From Pachypanchax playfairii (Eukaryota; Chordata; Actinopteri; Cyprinodontiformes; Aplocheilidae): a DNA stretch of 64,000 nt. The position numbers and the translations under genes were made by a program. The stretch lies in contig SSNP01000017.1 of assembly GCA_006937955.1 (NCBI GenBank), positions 1,488,537 to 1,552,536 on the forward strand, given 5' to 3'. The notes below the pieces were generated by a model. That model had not been told where the DNA came from and searched no databases. It was given only the letters and a program-made list of their open reading frames with translations. Shown in pieces: positions 59,792-64,000 of the stretch (positions within the stretch are counted from its first letter, which is position 1; each line of letters starts with the position of its first letter).

Positions 59792-60914
59792 AGGGGGCAA
59801 TACACACATCTGAACCAGGGGGATGCAAAAGAAGCTGATGCTGAAGGACAAGTTTTCTTTGTCGAGTCTACTATTTAAATAATAATAATAATAATAACAT
59901 GCAGTTTTTCTTCATTTTGACAAATATTTATATTCAGTTTAGGATCTCAATGTTATAGTTCAGTATAAACGTGTCCATTGATGACCAGTCATGTCAGTGG
60001 ATGATAAGTTCAGGGATAAAATTCTAGAAATCGCTAAGATGTATTCCTTTAATACATTTATGGGGATTGTTTTGGCTTTTGCCTTCAATTTACTAACAAA
60101 TATAGCAGATTAAAAAGATTTCTGAAGTATTTTAAATTCAATTTTTGCATTTGTTGAATCTTACATGATGTACTTATTCTGCTATAAATAAACATACATG
60201 ATGTGAACCCACAAGACTTTGTATCTTTACCAGAAATATTCATTTAAGTCATTTGATTGAAAGCTAAAAGTCACCCACACATGTAGACCTGAAACCTGGC
60301 AGAGGTTTAACGCCTTGTTTGAGGTCACATCCTGTTCAATGTGGCTCTGTTGGTATAAGGATTCAGCTGAAGTCGTGAGATATATTCAAAACAACCTGAG
60401 GACATTGAAACGTCTTCTAAATGTGAAATCAGCGTGAAAGAGTTGATATGCAGGAATTCATCATAAAGATAAAATAAACTCTTGCTGTTAAAATGAAACA
60501 AAAAAAAAAAACTGTAATCAGTCAGAACTGAGATGGTGATAAAAGGTTTCAACAAAAACAAAGTTCAACATTATTAGTTTTATTCAATAAAAATATTTTT
60601 TGGGCTCAGCCACGTTACCAAGCGAAGTATTTTTTTTTTCCATGTCTAAGACCTTAAACCAAGACCTTTATTTATCTGTGAACGTTATATACAAGTACGT
60701 TTATAAGTTATAATTCTGATTATGTAACTCAAAAAATAAAGTTATCTAACAAGCAAAGTCAGTATATAAGTTTGATGTGGAACATAAACACATTTTAAAT
60801 AGAAGGAATGAATCTTCAATTAGTTTTGAGATGTTATTTTGTCACCTGAGAGTTACGACTTTATAAAGCAACATACTGAGAATTCTTTCTTTAAAATGTG
60901 TTTTCACTTTTAAT

Positions 60915-61440
60915 AAATAATAACAATGATGTATTTAATCTAAAGGCACCTTTCAGAGCACTCAAGGCTAGCTTACAACAAAAACAAATCAAGACTAGCA
61001 ACAAGATAATCAAAGATGAAATCACAAATTAAAATGGGATTGGGTTTAGACAGAGTATGCAGTTTTAAAAGATGTATTTGAAGATTTTAGGAGTGTAAGA
61101 GAGTCAGTATTATGAATATGAGGAGGAAGTGAGTTCCAGTGGTGAGGGGCAGGACGACTAAATGCTCTAGACCACATGGTGGACAGGTGGGCAGGAGGCA
61201 CAGAGAGGTGGATGGACAAAGAACTTCTGTGGAAACAGGTCAGAATATGAATCTGCAACAGATCTCTAAGGTATGAAGGGAAAAGTTCTTAGTAGAAGGA
61301 TTTTGAATTTGATGTGCTGTTTAACTGGGAGCCAGTGAAGTTGTTGGAAAACAAGAGAGATGTGATGAGAGAGTGAAGCTCTGAGGACAATACAGGCAGC
61401 CGAGTTCTGGACTAAATAAAGTTTATGGATGGATTTCTGT
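60915..61440 (-). mobile_element. L2/CR1-like LINE 3' end (RT C-terminus plus 3' UTR)
   Basis: Reading the minus strand from about 61415 downwards gives the C-terminal tail of a non-LTR reverse-transcriptase protein: VQNSAACIVLRASLSHH, then LHWLPVKQHIKFKILLLRTF at about 61300-61340, a stop, and SRAFSRPAPHHWNSLPPHI at about 61120-61180. These blocks (VQNSAAR, LHWLPV, RAFS..P..WNSLP) are landmarks of L2/CR1-group LINEs. The downstream part, about 60915-61045, resembles the element's 3' UTR (reverse of 'ggcgcctttcaaagcactcaaggacgctt'). Only the 3' end is present, as expected for a 5'-truncated copy. It is inactive. Confidence 0.8.
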
Positions 61441-61639
61441 GAACGAGCAAACAGAAGGACTTTTGGGAAGATTTTGGGGAAAAAACCTTAAAGAATACAA
61501 AAAAATAAGTAACATTATAAAAATCACACAAATAACTCTTTTAATAGTGATTTATTGTCTTTAACTGAAAATAATTTCAACCTAATAAAAAATAACCACA
61601 GTAGTTGTTGAGCAGTTCAGCAGAGAGAGTGAATTTTTT

Positions 61640-61774
61640 CATTTTAATTTTTTTTTTTAACAGGAAGGTCCCGCTAAGATACACTCTCTCTTTTTCAAGG
61701 GAGTCCAGGGGACTGGGATTGAACCTGCAACTAGTTAGTAGTTAGCTGCTCTTCACCTTAGCTACAGCCACCCC
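61640..61774 (-). mobile_element. tRNA-derived SINE with LINE-like tail
   Basis: On the minus strand it starts GGGGTGGCTGTAGCTAAGGT then GAAGAGC, a tRNA-like A-box region. The B box is GGTTCAATCCC (plus-strand 61715-61725). The tail CCCTTGAAAAAGAG then GGGACCTTCCTGTTAAA resembles the LINE-type 3' end also seen at 47428-47495. A tRNA head plus a LINE-related tail is the standard SINE design. Confidence 0.7.
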
Positions 61775-64000
61775 AATTTTGCAATGATGATTAAAACTTA
61801 ATGTAGAGTTGGTTTTAATATTTGTAACATATTGTAAAAAGAAATCATAAAACAAGTTTTCCACATGAAGCACTATTGTTGAGCTGTATTTTCCTTGTAG
61901 CAGTTAAAATGAGCGACATTTAAGCATCGCTTGTCCAGTTTTCTCTTTTTCTTTTAAGGACACAACATGCAAAGTTCTTGGTCAGCAAATGTTTAGGAAT
62001 TATCTGGTTGATGCAGAAAAAAAAAAACTTAAAAAAAAGATGATCAAGACTTATGCACAGAATTTGTAAATCCTAGCTCAGCATTTCTCAGGATTCAAAT
62101 ACCTGAAAAAATAAAATGCTTCTGTCCTTGTTTGTTTAAAAAATCAGATAATTTATAGACAAGAAATTTCAAGTAAAAAAAAAATCAAGACCATGAGGAT
62201 TTTTATAAGGTTCAAGATTTCTAACACCATCGAAAAATCTTTATACCATAAGAGCTCAAGCATAAAATGTAAAAAAAAGAATAACCTCAACAAAAAAGTA
62301 ATTTTCCTTTAAGCCTCATAAAGTATAAAGATATAAATCCATCACTGGATAAAAGAAGCAGATAAAAGAATGAGAAGTAAACACTTAGAATTGACATGTT
62401 GAATAAGAATGCGACTTTTGTGACAGTTCTGTGCCGGGGTGGCTGTTGGCCGGATAATCTGGGACAGGCTGACCTCCCACACAGAATTAGTCATCTCTTT
62501 AGACTTTTTTTTCCACTTAAGACTCTTATTCAACCTTCTAGCAACCTCCTGCCCTGCTGGCCGCCCATGCTTCTTCTCTCCCACACACACACACACACAC
62601 ACACAGTCAGCCGCCTCTACACATAATTATTTATTGTTCGAATTTCCAAAGGGATACAATAGCACACGAAAAGCACAGATACTAATAAAAACAAATTCTC
62701 TGAAATGACACCAGTTTCAACTCGAAAACAACAAGTTGTTTAAATCAAACAGTCTGTTTCTTCTTCTCAGTCTGACATTAAGCTGCTGCCTTTTTGGATG
62801 TTCTGCTTTAAGTAGATGCAATAAAAAAAAGGGAGCGTTACCTGCCTCAGCTCACTATACTCATGTACTAAATCTATTTCATACAGCTGCAACTTCATGT
62901 CTAATAAAACCATTTCAGAGGATTTGTGCCATCCTCTTCAAAAAATGTTTTCTGTGCTGACCAAGTCATGCAACGTGCACACTGACGGTGTGCAGCTCCA
63001 CTTCCGAGGCCCTTTATTTGAAATTGAAATTTCACCAGCTGCGTCACATCAAACACTCATTATTATCCTGATAGCACGCTCACAGAACATAACGAAACAC
63101 TGACTTTTCTTTTACTTTTGTATTTTTCAGTAAACACCTACATGGTGCCTTCACTGATGAAAATACAAGCAAATTTAAACGGATCATCTGTGTCCTACTC
63201 AGTTCAAGTGTAATCCAGTAAATGAAGGGTCAGATATTGAAACAAAGTAGTTTGGATCAGGCTGCCTCTCCTGCACATTTAATGTTTTGTTTTAATAAGA
63301 ACAAATGCAGCAAAAGATAATCAAATACTTTCATTAAAAAAACAAAAAAACAAAAACTGGCATCTTTTTTTAAAAAGGGCAAATGTAAAGATGTGAGTGT
63401 TTTCGAAAACATGGGGTCAGTGAAAATGAAACGGAAGCATGGGACAGCAAGAGACGGCTGTGACTCAGCCTTTCTTCAGTCAGAGACAAAAACAACTAAA
63501 TACATCACGAAGGCTGACATGTTTCTACCGCTTTCAGGTAAAAAGAGCCACAGAAACACACGCTACTGTCTGCTGACTGAAAACCTGGTATTTTAATCAG
63601 CTTCTCTATTTAATGGACGATGAGAGGTTGTTGAGAACATTTTAAATTGTGACTTTTTGTTTCATTTTAACTGCTGTGGCCTGCGCAGACAGGAATCAGA
63701 TGCATGGCAACAAGTTAAATACTCTGTGAGATTAGAAGAAGTAAAACTTCTGAGGAAATGTGGTGATCTGTGTGCAGAAAACAATAAAACTCAAAGTAAA
63801 CAGTCTTGTATAAGAATAAAAAAAAGGGGTTTCTGGGATATTGAAAGACCAAATGAGGTGGGACAGTTTCCCAACATCTGGATATAGTGACAGATCGGGT
63901 GTGTTTGTGATCTGACGAGAAGTTTAAAACAAATGTACAGCATCTTTCCTGTGAGATGTGAAACCTCACAAGTCTAAATGATGAATGCAAACGGTGCCAC
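61775..64000. other. Unassigned AT-rich DNA to window end
   Basis: No gene recognised. The segment 63390-63560 is mixed in composition, and TTTCAG|GTAAAAAG near 63534-63545 resembles splice signals, but no conserved frame is seen. The right edge may lie inside an intron of a + strand gene starting near 57-58 kb. Confidence 0.4.
62582..62604. repeat. (CA)n microsatellite
   Basis: A perfect CA run of 23 bp. Confidence 0.95.

Larger units (their letters stand above)
58440..60914. other. Unassigned DNA
   Basis: The segment 58600-58760 is complex, with CpGs followed by homeodomain-like TTAATTCATC and ATTAATTC motifs, a possible conserved element. The rest is AT-rich, with an A run at 59648-59666, an AAT tandem near 59878-59895 and a short diverged repeat pair (59515/59767). 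Confidence 0.45.

Overview
The window reads as non-coding nuclear DNA from a teleost fish, most likely a percomorph. It is AT-rich and full of poly-A, (CA)n, (GA)n and polypurine tracts. Its interspersed repeats are typical of fish: decayed Tc1/mariner transposases, a hAT-type MITE with intact target-site duplications, tRNA-derived SINEs including a V-SINE/DANA-like one, and 3' fragments of LINEs. I found no complete protein-coding gene, rRNA, tRNA, miRNA or CRISPR array. Open reading frames are all short (under about 200 codons), often begin at non-ATG codons, and mostly lie in low-complexity DNA. The longest one crosses an assembly gap.

Layout. 1-10 kb: AT-rich non-coding DNA with an RTE-like LINE tail (3.5 kb), a SINE remnant (4.7 kb) flanked on its left by one arm of a 52-bp direct repeat, and a decayed hAT-type element (8.0 kb). 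10.3-12.2 kb: a transposon cluster of a palindromic Tc1-type deletion derivative, a Tc1 transposase fragment and a clean hAT-type MITE. 12.2-31 kb: mostly unassigned, with one short CpG-containing candidate 5' exon (14.1 kb), a V-SINE-like element (20.8 kb), a decayed Tc1 transposase (24.1-25.0 kb) and a 16-copy AGTTT array (27.5 kb). 31.2-40.2 kb: two apparently identical 4511-bp copies separated only by ten Ns. 40.2-56 kb: unassigned DNA with LINE/SINE remnants and a third Tc1 fragment. 57.0-58.3 kb: two promoter-plus-splice-donor modules, the best candidate for the 5' end of a real gene, on the + strand. 58.4-64 kb: AT-rich DNA with an L2/CR1-like LINE 3' end and a minus-strand SINE.

The most consequential observation is the duplication at 31158-40189. 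Everything fits an unmerged overlap between two contigs rather than a biological duplication, so the true local sequence is probably 4521 bp shorter. No new biological system is visible. If the window belongs to a gene, that gene probably starts near 57-58 kb and continues past the right edge, with the rest being intergenic or intronic DNA.
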